DNA of 53,570 nucleotides from the NCBI RefSeq assembly GCF_902493135.1, contig NZ_CABUOD010000031.1, positions 1 to 53,570 on the forward strand. Reading direction: 5' to 3'. Of the stretch, positions 42,966 to 52,388 are shown one piece after another. Made by a program: the position numbers and the translations under genes. Below the pieces are notes generated by a model, which was not told where the DNA came from, searched no databases, and saw only the letters and a program-made list of their open reading frames with translations. Position 1 is the stretch's first letter. Each line of letters opens with the position of its first letter. This stretch comes from an uncultured Parabacteroides sp. Lineage in GTDB: Bacteria; Bacteroidota; Bacteroidia; Bacteroidales; Tannerellaceae.

Positions 42966-44516
42966 TTATTTTAAGTGATACTCTATAACTTGATCCTTTC
43001 CTGATTTATCCGTATAAGTAATTTGATATTGACCTTTAAATCCCCGGAATTTTACATCTCCGTTTTTACTGGCTTTTACGACCATATTAGTTTTCCATTC
43101 ATGATTGATCAAATTATCAAGTGCATAAAATGACTGTTTGGGATCCATGTTTCTGGTGAACAACCCGGAAACGGACGGTTCTCCCGGTGCACCGCAATCG
43201 TCTACCACATTCCACCACGTGATTCCCATCATGTTTTTAACACTGAACCATAGGCGATACAAGTTTTGTGCAATAACAGCCTGTATTTTCTGTCCTCGGT
43301 CATCATTACCCGGAGATGTAATCGTTATTTCGCTTAAATGAATCGGCAATCCGGTTTCCGAAATCCGGTTCATGATAGTCCAGATCTGGTCTGGGGTTTG
43401 TATTTCTTTTCCTGCGGCAATATCCAGGCATTGCTGAGGATTAAACAAATGCATTTGAGAACCGGCGACATTTATCTTCACCCCTCTTTTCATCAAGTCT
43501 TTTACCTGTTCCGGATATTCCGGACCAGTCCAATAATCATTGATATTCAAAAGGACATTATCCGAGAATACCTGATTGGCAGTTTTGAAAGCTTCAAATG
43601 TATAATCACCTGGCATTACCCCATAATTACTTTTACAAAGCCCGGAACCCGGAACCATTGCCCCTTTGGCAAAATCTTGTGCACTCTCATTGACAACATC
43701 CCAACTGCTGACGCGGTCCCCATAATATTTAGCTATCTCCACAATTCGCTTTTCAAACAACTCCTTCAACTTCTTCGTCAAATTAGGAAATTTCGCTTCC
43801 AGTTGGGCTACAGTCATATTCTTGTATTCATCCGTGTATTTCTCGCTATCCAGGTAATTATCCAGATTGCCATACTCCAGAATTAGTTTATCCATTTCTT
43901 TTTTCTCATCAGGCGTCATCATTTGACCTATAATCCAGTTAGGATTATGCCACTTACGGTTTCCCCAGATCAGCGGATGGCCGTGTACCGGAATCCCCTT
44001 GCTGAGACAGAAATCTATAATCTGGTCGGGAGAAGGACGACGCCAGTGTGGCTGATGCTTCGGATCCGTCTGGCGATTCCAATATTCTTCCGTATCCCAG
44101 TATTCTTCACGAAAACGGGGGCGGTTCGGTTGCATTTCCAGCGTTTTCCAATAAAATGCGACAGTCGCACGATTAAATAACGTCCCGAACACATCTCTAT
44201 ATTTTTGGTTACATACAGGAGTACCTAATTGATTATAGTTAAATATATGGGCGCCAAATACAAAATCATGCGAAACTTGCTCGATCTTCACTTCTGATCC
44301 AGCCGCAACATTCTGTAAATTAACAATAGCATTTGCTTTTCTATTCTGCTCGATGTCCTTATCGATTTTAGCCTGTACCTTCGGATTCCAGATATTCCAA
44401 TAGGCTTCACTCATGATTTTGTCTTTGTCTTCTTTTGCACTTTTGGGAAAACCTTTCTGTGCAAACAGGTTAAAACAACATAGAACTAAACTGATTATTA
44501 ATGTTATTCTTTTCAT
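42966..44516 (-). CDS. Glycoside hydrolase family 10-like enzyme (first of the tandem pair by coordinate)
   Basis: From ATG 44516 (a TTG two codons earlier is less likely) the 516-residue product has a signal peptide (MKRITLIISLVLCCFNLFAQ). An N-terminal beta segment has KIEQVSHDFVFGAHIFN near 90. The barrel shows GHPLIWGNRKWHNPNW near 185, acid/base Glu277 in SSWDVVNESAQ and nucleophile Glu396 in IHLSEITIT. Canonical xylanases have HTLVWHSQ and a TE(L/V)D nucleophile motif, so this is a divergent GH10. Endo-xylanase is possible but another beta-1,4-glycan is as likely. Confidence 0.82.
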   Translation of the reverse strand: MKRITLIISLVLCCFNLFAQKGFPKSAKEDKDKIMSEAYWNIWNPKVQAKIDKDIEQNRKANAIVNLQNVAAGSEVKIEQVSHDFVFGAHIFNYNQLGTPVCNQKYRDVFGTLFNRATVAFYWKTLEMQPNRPRFREEYWDTEEYWNRQTDPKHQPHWRRPSPDQIIDFCLSKGIPVHGHPLIWGNRKWHNPNWIIGQMMTPDEKKEMDKLILEYGNLDNYLDSEKYTDEYKNMTVAQLEAKFPNLTKKLKELFEKRIVEIAKYYGDRVSSWDVVNESAQDFAKGAMVPGSGLCKSNYGVMPGDYTFEAFKTANQVFSDNVLLNINDYWTGPEYPEQVKDLMKRGVKINVAGSQMHLFNPQQCLDIAAGKEIQTPDQIWTIMNRISETGLPIHLSEITITSPGNDDRGQKIQAVIAQNLYRLWFSVKNMMGITWWNVVDDCGAPGEPSVSGLFTRNMDPKQSFYALDNLINHEWKTNMVVKASKNGDVKFRGFKGQYQITYTDKSGKDQVIEYHLK

Positions 44517-44534
44517 ATACAACTATGATTTTAA

Positions 44535-45836
44535 TTATTTAATGTCAAATTCTTGAATTTCTATCTTACCATTCTTACTTGTCCAAGTTGCACGGTAATG
44601 CCCCTTAAAGCCTCTGAAACGAACCACACCCTGTGCGTTCGACGTAGCGGTCAGTGAAGTTTTCCATTCCCGGTTTATCAACCTGTCCAATGTCTCATAG
44701 ACGGGCTTCTTATTCACTTCTTTGTCATAAAGTCCTGAATAAGACGGTTCACCCGGAGCACCACCTCCATCCACGACATTCCACCAGGTAATACCTGTAA
44801 TATTGGGGCAACTGAACCAGAAACGATATAAATTTTCAGTTATGACAGCCTGGATCGCACTTCCTGTCCTCGTAGAATCGGGGGCACAAACCGTTACTTC
44901 GCTCACATGGACAGGACGCCCTACTTCATTCAGGCAATCAACTACTTCCGTGAGTTTAGCCGGTGTCAGGATATTATCCCCCTCAGCTATTTTCTGAGCC
45001 TCGACCGGATTAAAAATATGCATTTGAGCTCCGACATTATCTATACGGATACCCCTGTCTATCATATTTCGAGCAATCTCTACATACCGCCTTGTATAAG
45101 GAATACCACTTTTAAAATCAATATCATTAATATTAAAAATGACAGATTCCGGGAAATATTTCATAGCCCACTTATACGACTTATAAGTATAATCATCCGG
45201 CATTATTCCGCGATTTGCCTGATTAACCGGTTCATTGACTACGTCCCACATCCAGATTCTGTCCTTATAGCGCAACGCCAATTCCTGAATATGCTTTTCA
45301 AAATAAAATTCCATCTCTTTACGATCTGACGGCATCCAATCCGGATGTCCCCAACGGCGCATACCATAAATAATAGCATGGCCTTTTGCCATTATCTTGT
45401 TCGATTCGCAAAACTCAAGGATGGGATCGACGGGGGGACGACGGAAAATATAAGAAGATCCCGCCGTATAACGTGGCTTTCCTTGCTCAGGTTCCAACGT
45501 TTTCCAATAAAAAGGCAATGTAGCAGAATTAAACAAAGCACCAAAAGTATTTTCATACTGTTTATTTTGTTGCGTAGTCTCAAGCTGACCGAACAAAAAG
45601 ATATTACCACCAAAAATAAACGAATGGCTCAACTGCTCGATTTTGACAGTTGTTCCGGAAGGAATTTTCAATACGGCATCCCCTTTCCGGTATTGCTCTA
45701 TATTCTTATCTATGCTTGCCTGGACATCCGGATTCCAGATCTCCCAATAAGCCTCGCTCATGACATCCTTATGATCTTGTGCCTGTAAGCAAAAAGCAGA
45801 GAAAAACAATCCTATCAATAATATTACATTTTTCAT
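44535..45836 (-). CDS. Glycoside hydrolase family 10-like enzyme (second copy)
   Basis: The 433-residue paralogue of the next gene, with signal peptide MKNVILLIGLFFSAFCLQAQ. Shared blocks include the opening DVMSEAYWEIWNPDVQASID, then VKIEQLSHSFIFGGNIF and LFNSATLPFYWKTLEPEQGK. Acid/base Glu202 is in WMWDVVNEPVNQ and nucleophile Glu313 in VHVSEVTVC. It lacks about 80 residues present in its sister around the ENTEEY/NPNWIIGQ region. The barrel-His block reads GHAIIYGMRRWGHPDW, unlike canonical xylanases. The pair arose by duplication and probably split tasks on one substrate. Confidence 0.82.
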   Translation of the reverse strand: MKNVILLIGLFFSAFCLQAQDHKDVMSEAYWEIWNPDVQASIDKNIEQYRKGDAVLKIPSGTTVKIEQLSHSFIFGGNIFLFGQLETTQQNKQYENTFGALFNSATLPFYWKTLEPEQGKPRYTAGSSYIFRRPPVDPILEFCESNKIMAKGHAIIYGMRRWGHPDWMPSDRKEMEFYFEKHIQELALRYKDRIWMWDVVNEPVNQANRGIMPDDYTYKSYKWAMKYFPESVIFNINDIDFKSGIPYTRRYVEIARNMIDRGIRIDNVGAQMHIFNPVEAQKIAEGDNILTPAKLTEVVDCLNEVGRPVHVSEVTVCAPDSTRTGSAIQAVITENLYRFWFSCPNITGITWWNVVDGGGAPGEPSYSGLYDKEVNKKPVYETLDRLINREWKTSLTATSNAQGVVRFRGFKGHYRATWTSKNGKIEIQEFDIK

Positions 45837-45861
45837 ATTTTACAATTTTATAGACACTTTA

Positions 45862-47091
45862 CTAATTATCTGTCTCTTCATAAAACTCTTTCAATAAAAA
45901 GAATCTGATCGCCACAAAAACGGCTAAAGCTCCTAATAAATAGAATATTGCCAGAAACGATATGCCAAAAGACAAGCCATAATCAGTCTTCAGATATCCC
46001 AATATCAAGGGAGCCAACGCCCCGACGATAAAGGCAAAAGCGGTCATAATCCCTACCGAAGATGCTCTTAAATCCGGAGCTATCACATCAAACAAGGCGG
46101 CATACAGATTTGAATCATAAATTCCCCTGAAAAAGCCGAACAGAGCCAACATTGCATAACTTACATATAAATTCGAGGTATATCCCATGAAGAATATAAA
46201 CGGAGCACCGAACAACAATCCGACCAGTTCCGTTTCCAGACGGACTGTTTTACGCTTTTGCGCATATTTATCTGAAAATTTTCCACCTATTAAAACACCC
46301 AACAATGCGGCTGCAAAATGAAAAAACATAGAGGTAAACCCGGCCGTCGAAAGAGACAAATGGAACTTTTCATGATAGAACGTAGACATCCAAGTCACAT
46401 AACCGATATTCACAAAACACATTCCTCCAAAAGCCAGACAAAGCATCCAGACTGTCTTTTTCTTAAATATCTCTTTGATGACATATCCAATAGAATGCCG
46501 TCTTTCTTCTTTATTCTCCTGAGGAGTATCTGCCATTCGGAAAAACAAATAGACACACAACAGCAAACCTCCTGCTCCAAACGTAAAGAAAGACATACGC
46601 CATCCGAAATGTTCTCCGATGTAAGCAGCAATAAACCCACTGGCAACAATTCCGACATATAAAGAAGTCTGGTGTATGGACATTGCCATTGCACGGGTTT
46701 TATGATGATACTGGCTAATCAATGATGTTGCGGCTGGATAATAGAAAGCTTCACCTCCTCCTGTTGTAACACCGCGTAATATAATTAAAGAGATCAGCCC
46801 GCCACTAAATCCGGTGCATAATGTCCCGATACTGAAAATCAGGATACTGATAAGAATAATCCATTTTCTCTTCAGAAAATCCCCCATATATCCGCCGAAC
46901 GGGACCAAACAGCCATATACAACCGTAAATACAGAAGCAACAAGCCCCAATTGTACATCCGTCAAATGCAGATCCTCCTTTATCAAAGGGATCACCACAT
47001 TAAAAATCTGCCGGTCACCTTGGTTCAGGAAATAGGCAACCCATAACATAATAATCAACTCCCACTTATAGGTAATACGTAGTCGTTTCAT
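45862..47091 (-). CDS. MFS transporter, hexuronate/sugar-acid (ACS) type
   Basis: A 409-residue inner-membrane carrier with 12 predicted helices. The opening YFLNQGDRQIFNVVIPLIKEDLHLTD and the loop GYMGDFLKRKWIILI resemble anion:cation symporters such as ExuT and related sugar-acid carriers, with a Arg in the first helix (DRQIFN) typical of organic-anion transport. In this locus it would bring a charged mono- or disaccharide from periplasm to cytoplasm for the dehydrogenase, dehydratase and RraA enzymes. The exact substrate is inferred from neighbours. Confidence 0.85.
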   Translation of the reverse strand: MKRLRITYKWELIIMLWVAYFLNQGDRQIFNVVIPLIKEDLHLTDVQLGLVASVFTVVYGCLVPFGGYMGDFLKRKWIILISILIFSIGTLCTGFSGGLISLIILRGVTTGGGEAFYYPAATSLISQYHHKTRAMAMSIHQTSLYVGIVASGFIAAYIGEHFGWRMSFFTFGAGGLLLCVYLFFRMADTPQENKEERRHSIGYVIKEIFKKKTVWMLCLAFGGMCFVNIGYVTWMSTFYHEKFHLSLSTAGFTSMFFHFAAALLGVLIGGKFSDKYAQKRKTVRLETELVGLLFGAPFIFFMGYTSNLYVSYAMLALFGFFRGIYDSNLYAALFDVIAPDLRASSVGIMTAFAFIVGALAPLILGYLKTDYGLSFGISFLAIFYLLGALAVFVAIRFFLLKEFYEETDN

Positions 47092-47108
47092 TTTACGAAT
47101 AGTTTATC

Positions 47109-47134
47109 GAAGGTGTGACTTAAACCACACCTTC
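47109..47134 (-). promoter_or_regulatory. Hairpin between susD and the MFS gene
   Basis: GAAGGTGTG (47109-47117) and CACACCTTC (47126-47134) form a perfect 9-bp stem with an 8-base loop. On the minus (coding) strand there is no T run after it, so it probably protects the susCD mRNA 3' end or partly reduces downstream expression rather than stopping transcription fully. Confidence 0.55.
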
Positions 47135-47145
47135 ATATTTTTAAT

Positions 47146-48603
47146 TTAATACCCCGGATTTTGATCTTTCGACGGATCAAGGGCCTCGTTATAATCGAAT
47201 TCTGTTGTCGGAATCGGGAAAAGCATATGTTTCTCCGCCACATCTATACCTTTGATTTTCTTAATCCGGTCTTTTGCAATCCCCAATCTGCATAAGAAGA
47301 ACCAACGCTTCATTTCATTCATGCACTCATAAGCTTGTTCTTTTATTAACAGATCCATGAATTTATCGACCGATCCATAATCCGCCAGCTTAAAATCGAC
47401 CTCGGAAGGACTATTAGGATCATAGCCATACGCGCGGCGATGGATACGATTCAGCATTTCCATAGCATCGGTTGTAGGAGTGCCTGTCGCCTTTGTTATG
47501 GCTTCAGCATAAATAAACAAGACATCCGGGAAGCGGATTAACGGATTTGAATTACCTGATCCACTGCCACTCAAAGCATCCGGATCGTAAAACTTCGCCA
47601 TCAAATAGGTATTATCTCCTAAACCAAAATCATGAAGCAACAAATTATAATCTTTCCGCAAGTCTTTTACATCCCATTCTGCTATCATCTGGTTTTCTGT
47701 TGTTGTATAAAGTCCGTACCAGCCACCAGCACCACACATCGGTTTTCCATTTATCAAAGCAGATGGATGTGCACAGAACATAACAAACTCCCAACCATTC
47801 TTCGTCGTATTGTCTTGCTTCAGATAAAATATTTCCTCCGTCGTATTAACGACTCCCGCTCCAAATATTTTTTCAAAATCACGGGAAGAGGAAACTGGAA
47901 CCAGAGAATAGGCATTACTATCGATAACCTGCTTCGCAAACGTGGCTGCCTCCTGATATTTTTCTAATTGCAGATATACCTGAGCCAAGAGACTCCGGGC
48001 ACTATTCTTACAGGGCGTTCCCACTAAACGGGCCTTATCAGGTCCATTTTCAGTAGCATACAATAAATCATTTACGATATAGGCATAAATATCATCTACG
48101 CTACTTTTTCCTAAATTATAGTCCGCCATATTTTCTTCAGTACGCAAAGGGCAGCTTCCGAAAGAACGTACCAAATAAAAATAGCTTAAGGCACGGATAA
48201 AACGCAATTCGCCTAAATAAGCGGCTTTCGATGTTTCAGACAAACCAGATGCTTCCGGCAAACGGGAAATAGCAATATTACAATCTCGGATTGCTTTATA
48301 AAGGCTGGCCCAAACCATATTTGCACGAGTCTGGTTCTGCGTATTCAGACCTTCATAATCACTATTTGCCTCCCAACTGCCACGTCCATAAGCATAATCG
48401 GCAAAGCATTCCAACAGTCCCGGATAGCTCATCGCAAATCCGCTTCTGAATTTTGCTAAAGGAGCAAGCACAGCCGCATCAGCTTCCTCTTCCGTATTAT
48501 AAAATGTTTCTGCTGCCACTGCTTTTGGATGTTCTTCCAACCAATCGGAGCAGGAAGTAAAAAAGATAGCTACAACAACCAGTAAAAATAATATTCTCTT
48601 CAT
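47146..48603 (-). CDS. SusD-family nutrient-binding outer-membrane lipoprotein
   Basis: The 485-residue protein has a lipoprotein signal (MKRILFLLVVVAIFFTSC) followed by SusD-like sequence: YNTEEEADAAVLAPLAKFR, LRFIRALSYFYLVRSFG near 130, SARSLLAQVYLQLEKYQEA near 205 and the C-terminal FLCRLGIAKDRIKKIKG. SusD proteins sit on the cell surface as a lid over the SusC channel and bind the glycan. It lies 24 bases after susC, the normal order. Confidence 0.95.
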   Translation of the reverse strand: MKRILFLLVVVAIFFTSCSDWLEEHPKAVAAETFYNTEEEADAAVLAPLAKFRSGFAMSYPGLLECFADYAYGRGSWEANSDYEGLNTQNQTRANMVWASLYKAIRDCNIAISRLPEASGLSETSKAAYLGELRFIRALSYFYLVRSFGSCPLRTEENMADYNLGKSSVDDIYAYIVNDLLYATENGPDKARLVGTPCKNSARSLLAQVYLQLEKYQEAATFAKQVIDSNAYSLVPVSSSRDFEKIFGAGVVNTTEEIFYLKQDNTTKNGWEFVMFCAHPSALINGKPMCGAGGWYGLYTTTENQMIAEWDVKDLRKDYNLLLHDFGLGDNTYLMAKFYDPDALSGSGSGNSNPLIRFPDVLFIYAEAITKATGTPTTDAMEMLNRIHRRAYGYDPNSPSEVDFKLADYGSVDKFMDLLIKEQAYECMNEMKRWFFLCRLGIAKDRIKKIKGIDVAEKHMLFPIPTTEFDYNEALDPSKDQNPGY

Positions 48604-48627
48604 AACATACTCTTTTTAAGGATTTAA

Positions 48628-51618
48628 CTAAAATTGGACTTTTGCGCCAAACGTTACACTTTTTACATTCGGATAGGTCAGATAGTCCAGACCGGAGTTT
48701 ACACCGCCGCCCCATGAACTAACTTCCGGATCACGTCCCGAATAACTTGTAATAGTCAGGATATTCTGGGCACTTACATAAACCTTTACGCCTTTCAACC
48801 AACTACCTACAGCCCATTTCGATACGGGCAAATTATACCCTAACGAGATGTTTTTCAACCGCAAGTACGAACCATTCTCAACATATCGGTCGGAATAGTT
48901 CATATTCAATTTACGCGTAATTTTAGGATATTTTGCCACCATATTCTGAGCCTCAGTATTATTGGAGCTCCAATGACTATATAGCACATCTCTTTTCAGG
49001 TTCAGTCCCATACCCTGATCCAAGTTTGCGGTCTCGGCAACATTAAAGACGTCATTACCCTGACTCCCCTGGAAGAAGAAAGAAAATTCAAAATTTTTAA
49101 AACGGATATCAGAATTAAGGCCATATGTAAAGTCGGGATTCGGATCACCTGTAATAAATTTATCATCATTATTCAAGACACCATTTCCATCACGGTCTAC
49201 ATATTTCAAATTGCCATCTTCATCATACCCGTCTTCCTTATAGGTATAAAAAACGCCTAAAGGCTCACCTTCACGAACCAGATTTATAAAATCTTCAATG
49301 TAAGACAATCCTACACGGCTACCATAAACATCTTTGCCTCCGTACAATTTCACAACCTTATTACGGTTAAGTGCAAAATTGGCAGACAAAGTCCACGAAA
49401 AATCTTTTGTTTGGAAAACTTCACCTTCTACCAAAAGCTCTATACCCTTATTACTCATTTTGCCAATATTCTTGATCGTTGTATCATAACCGGTAGAAGC
49501 CGGCAAAGCTACCGAGTTCAGCAAATCTCTTGTCATCTTTTGATAATAATCGGCAGTAACGCGCAGCCTGGAATTAAACAAACTCAAATCAACGCCGACA
49601 TTCCACTGAGCAGTCGTCTCCCATTTTAGATCAGAAGGTAATGTCGTACTGGCAGCATAATAAGTCGAAACGCCACCATTCACAGGAGCTTTTCCCTGGC
49701 TCAACATATTCAGAGTTGCATAAGAGTTAATAGCTGTAGAACCGGTTTCACCATAACCAACACGCACTTTCAAATCTGACAATTGTTCAACATCTTTCAG
49801 AAAACCTTCATCCGAAATACGCCACGCGAGTGCTGCAGAAGGAAAATATCCCCACTTGTTACCTTCGCTATACCGGGAAGAACCGTCCGCACGAAAACTG
49901 ACTGTGGCAATATATTTGCCTTTGTAAGAATAGTTGGCACGAGCCAAATAAGACATCAATACCCATTTTGAATAACTTGTCCCCGGTGTTCCAAATGCAG
50001 AAGCAGCCCCCAATTGATCACTTTCAGGCACATCACTAATGAAACCGCTTCCACTAACGCTCATGGAGCGTCCTTCATATTGCTGGTAAGTAAAACCACC
50101 CGTAAAATCCAAGCGGTGGTCTTCAGCAATCGTTATATTATAATTGGCAATATTTTCATTAATAATCGTGGTTTCCGTATTTTGGCTGACAGATGCACTA
50201 TTCGAACCATATAAATATTTGGATGTCGTATATGAATCGGTTCGATAATCCAGATTTTCAACGCCGATAGAAGCTTTCAACGATAAACCCTTTATGGGTT
50301 TATAAGTTAATGCTGCATTCGTATTTATCAAGTTCGCTTTCACCTTTGAACGCTGTTCGTTTATAACATTCAGAGGATTATATAAAGCATTCGACATAAA
50401 GGGATAAGACAACATGATATTGTTATAGCTCCCATCTTCATTGTAAGGAGAGACAGACGGAGGAGCGGAAATGGCAGCTCCGATAACAGAACCTCCCCGG
50501 TTACCACCACTACTGTTTTGCTGATCTTTAGTAGTCCGGGCATACGCCATGATCAGAGCCACATCGAATTTATCATTTATTTTATGATTAATATTCCCTC
50601 TTAAGTTATACTTATTATAACTGCTTGGTTTGATAATACCGTCGCGCAACATCATGGAACCACTGACCAAGACCTGAGTTTTTTCATTACCTCCGCTAAT
50701 CGTCAAGTTATGATTCTGGATCGGCGCATCCTTATACACCAAATCCTGCCAATCTACACCTTTCCCGAAAGCGGCAACCTGCTCAGCGGTAAAATACTCT
50801 TTCCCGACATCATTTAATTGCTGCTCATTTACAATCTGTGCCCATTCAGTAGCATCCATCATATCCATCTTCTTTATCAAAGACTGAATGCCATAACTGC
50901 CGTCATACGTGACAGAGGTAGCCCCTGTTTTCCCTTTCTTAGTTGTAATCAATATAACTCCATTTGCACCACGAGAACCATAAATAGCCGTAGCAGAAGC
51001 ATCTTTCAATACTTCGACCGATTCGATATCCTGGCTATTAATGGAAGAAGGATTTACAGGCATCCCATCTACAACATATAAAGGATCGTTACCACCTCTA
51101 ATCGAATTAGTTCCACGGACACGAATCGTAAAATTTCCTTCGGGCGATCCCGTATTTGTGGTAATCACAACACCTGGAACACGTCCCTGCAAGGCCTGAA
51201 TCGGATTTGGAACCGTTATGGCTTGCATATCCTCCGCTTTTACCTGAGTCAATGATCCTGTCAAGTCTCGCTTTCGCATTGTACCATAGCCGATTACTAC
51301 AACTTCCTCCAAAGCTTCCATGTCTTCCGACAAAGCAACATTGAGGATAGATTGGCCTTTTACTGAAATTTCTTGGGTAACATAACCGATATAAGAAAAA
51401 ATCAAAGAAGAAGATTCGGGAACAGACAAAGAGTAATTTCCATTCAAATCCGAAATAGTACCAGATTCAGATGAACCTTTCAAAACAACATTCACACCAA
51501 CTAAAGGTTCTCTCGTTTTAGCATCTGTAATTTTCCCTTTTACAGCATGCTGAGCAAAAACCGAGACACTGCCAAAGAATAGCAACATCCATAACAAAAA
51601 ACTCTGCCGATTTTTCAT
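48628..51618 (-). CDS. SusC-family TonB-dependent outer-membrane transporter
   Basis: The 996-residue protein has a signal peptide (MKNRQSFLLWMLLFFGSVSVFAQ), a carboxypeptidase-regulatory-like domain (HAVKGKITDAKTREPLVGVN, about 23-105), a TonB-box/SusC signature (LEEVVVIGYGTMRKRDLTGS, about 110), a plug domain (NPIQALQGRVPGVVI, VLKDASATAIYGSRGANGVI) and a 22-strand barrel ending in VTFGAKVQF. With SusD it imports oligosaccharides using TonB energy. No anti-sigma or sigma domain is attached. It is the first gene of the locus, with a 5' leader holding a perfect palindrome. Confidence 0.96.
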   Translation of the reverse strand: MKNRQSFLLWMLLFFGSVSVFAQHAVKGKITDAKTREPLVGVNVVLKGSSESGTISDLNGNYSLSVPESSSLIFSYIGYVTQEISVKGQSILNVALSEDMEALEEVVVIGYGTMRKRDLTGSLTQVKAEDMQAITVPNPIQALQGRVPGVVITTNTGSPEGNFTIRVRGTNSIRGGNDPLYVVDGMPVNPSSINSQDIESVEVLKDASATAIYGSRGANGVILITTKKGKTGATSVTYDGSYGIQSLIKKMDMMDATEWAQIVNEQQLNDVGKEYFTAEQVAAFGKGVDWQDLVYKDAPIQNHNLTISGGNEKTQVLVSGSMMLRDGIIKPSSYNKYNLRGNINHKINDKFDVALIMAYARTTKDQQNSSGGNRGGSVIGAAISAPPSVSPYNEDGSYNNIMLSYPFMSNALYNPLNVINEQRSKVKANLINTNAALTYKPIKGLSLKASIGVENLDYRTDSYTTSKYLYGSNSASVSQNTETTIINENIANYNITIAEDHRLDFTGGFTYQQYEGRSMSVSGSGFISDVPESDQLGAASAFGTPGTSYSKWVLMSYLARANYSYKGKYIATVSFRADGSSRYSEGNKWGYFPSAALAWRISDEGFLKDVEQLSDLKVRVGYGETGSTAINSYATLNMLSQGKAPVNGGVSTYYAASTTLPSDLKWETTAQWNVGVDLSLFNSRLRVTADYYQKMTRDLLNSVALPASTGYDTTIKNIGKMSNKGIELLVEGEVFQTKDFSWTLSANFALNRNKVVKLYGGKDVYGSRVGLSYIEDFINLVREGEPLGVFYTYKEDGYDEDGNLKYVDRDGNGVLNNDDKFITGDPNPDFTYGLNSDIRFKNFEFSFFFQGSQGNDVFNVAETANLDQGMGLNLKRDVLYSHWSSNNTEAQNMVAKYPKITRKLNMNYSDRYVENGSYLRLKNISLGYNLPVSKWAVGSWLKGVKVYVSAQNILTITSYSGRDPEVSSWGGGVNSGLDYLTYPNVKSVTFGAKVQF

Positions 51619-51652
51619 AAGACATGAATTAAGTTTAACTTGATATTTATTA

Positions 51653-51673
51653 TTGTAAAACTAAATTTTACAA
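51653..51673. promoter_or_regulatory. Perfect palindrome upstream of susC, candidate operator
   Basis: TTGTAAAA (51653-51660) and TTTTACAA (51666-51673) form a perfect 8-bp inverted repeat with a five-base spacer, 35 bases before the susC ATG. A half-like second copy, TTTTACAATATAAAA, lies at 51822-51836. Spacing and symmetry suit a dimeric helix-turn-helix regulator such as the divergent IclR protein. Binding is inferred. Confidence 0.5.
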
Positions 51674-51747
51674 TGCAATATTAAGTACAACAACATAAAA
51701 CACAAAATATTTTTGTAAGAAAATCAACATTTATGCTCTTAAACATA

Positions 51748-51755
51748 CAAATATA
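51748..51755 (-). promoter_or_regulatory. Candidate -7 box of susC (TATATTTG)
   Basis: The minus strand reads TATATTTG, an exact TAnnTTTG match, 130 bases before the susC start, which would leave a leader of about 120 nt containing the palindrome. No good -33 partner is visible and the region is very AT-rich. Confidence 0.35.
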
Positions 51756-51892
51756 CTGCTATTTAAAGCAAAAAGCTAAATACATTCGCAACATCATAAT
51801 TAAAACAATACAAAAAGTATATTTTACAATATAAAATCAATAAAAGGAAGTCGTATAGTAAAAAAGTAATTTTTCACACTTAGATTTAGGCA

Positions 51893-52076
51893 TAAAAAAA
51901 CGTGGAACTACAGCCTATTTGTCATCGAGGTATCGCCAAACACCATGCCACAAATAAACTATAGCCCACGCCTATAAGGACGCAGGCGTTCAATAGTTAC
52001 ACCTTGTGGCATTATTGAAATTGGCGATTTCGATGACAAGGATTCACTAAACGCTTTTACGTTATATTCTCAATAC
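51893..52076 (-). ncRNA. Rod-shaped structured RNA candidate, about 180 nt
   Basis: Nested complementary arms form one long rod (plus-strand coordinates): 51896-51903 with 52051-52058 (one G-U), TTGTCATCGA 51919-51928 with 52030-52039, ATCGCCAA 51932-51939 with 52021-52028, ATGCCACAA 51945-51953 with 52004-52012, AACTAT 51957-51962 with 51993-51998, and ACGCCT 51968-51973 with 51984-51989. On the minus strand it is preceded by TATATTTG and ends in a run of seven T. Size and rod shape with internal bubbles recall 6S RNA, but identity is not shown; a small MITE is the main alternative. No protein is supported here. Confidence 0.5.
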
Positions 52077-52081
52077 AATCA

Positions 52082-52113
52082 CAAATATACAAAATTATAG
52101 CAATTCATCACAA
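52082..52113 (-). promoter_or_regulatory. Candidate promoter of the structured RNA
   Basis: On the minus strand TATATTTG (52082-52089) matches TAnnTTTG, and TTG (52111-52113) lies 21 bases upstream. The predicted start falls about 52076, just before the closing stem of the RNA candidate. Confidence 0.45.
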
Positions 52114-52319
52114 ACATAGGATTAAGAAAAATCAATAGTTCTTAGCCTACTTTTCATCATGAGAACGGATAGAATAAGAAGTCACCCAGAATGAAAAATA
52201 AGGGATCAAACAGATAAGCTAAATAGAAATTTGATTTATCACAAATTAAAATAGTAAGAATTAGGTCGAATGCTCACAATAAAGACTTTTAGAAATCTAT
52301 TTTAATACTATATTTTTTG

Positions 52320-52327
52320 TAGTTTTG
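52320..52327 (+). promoter_or_regulatory. -7 box of the IclR gene (TAGTTTTG)
   Basis: Exact TAnnTTTG match 61 bases before the IclR ATG at 52389. No -33 TTG at the usual distance. Confidence 0.5.
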
Positions 52328-52388
52328 CAAATAAGCTTACTAATTGTCAGTTATATAATCAGATTACACGAAACAAAAACGAGGAAGT

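Noticed and set aside
47109..47134. Relation between the susD hairpin and the element at 41-207, which share ACACCTTCA
   Set aside because: Only nine to ten bases match and GAAGGTGTG-type stems are easy to find by chance; no wider similarity.
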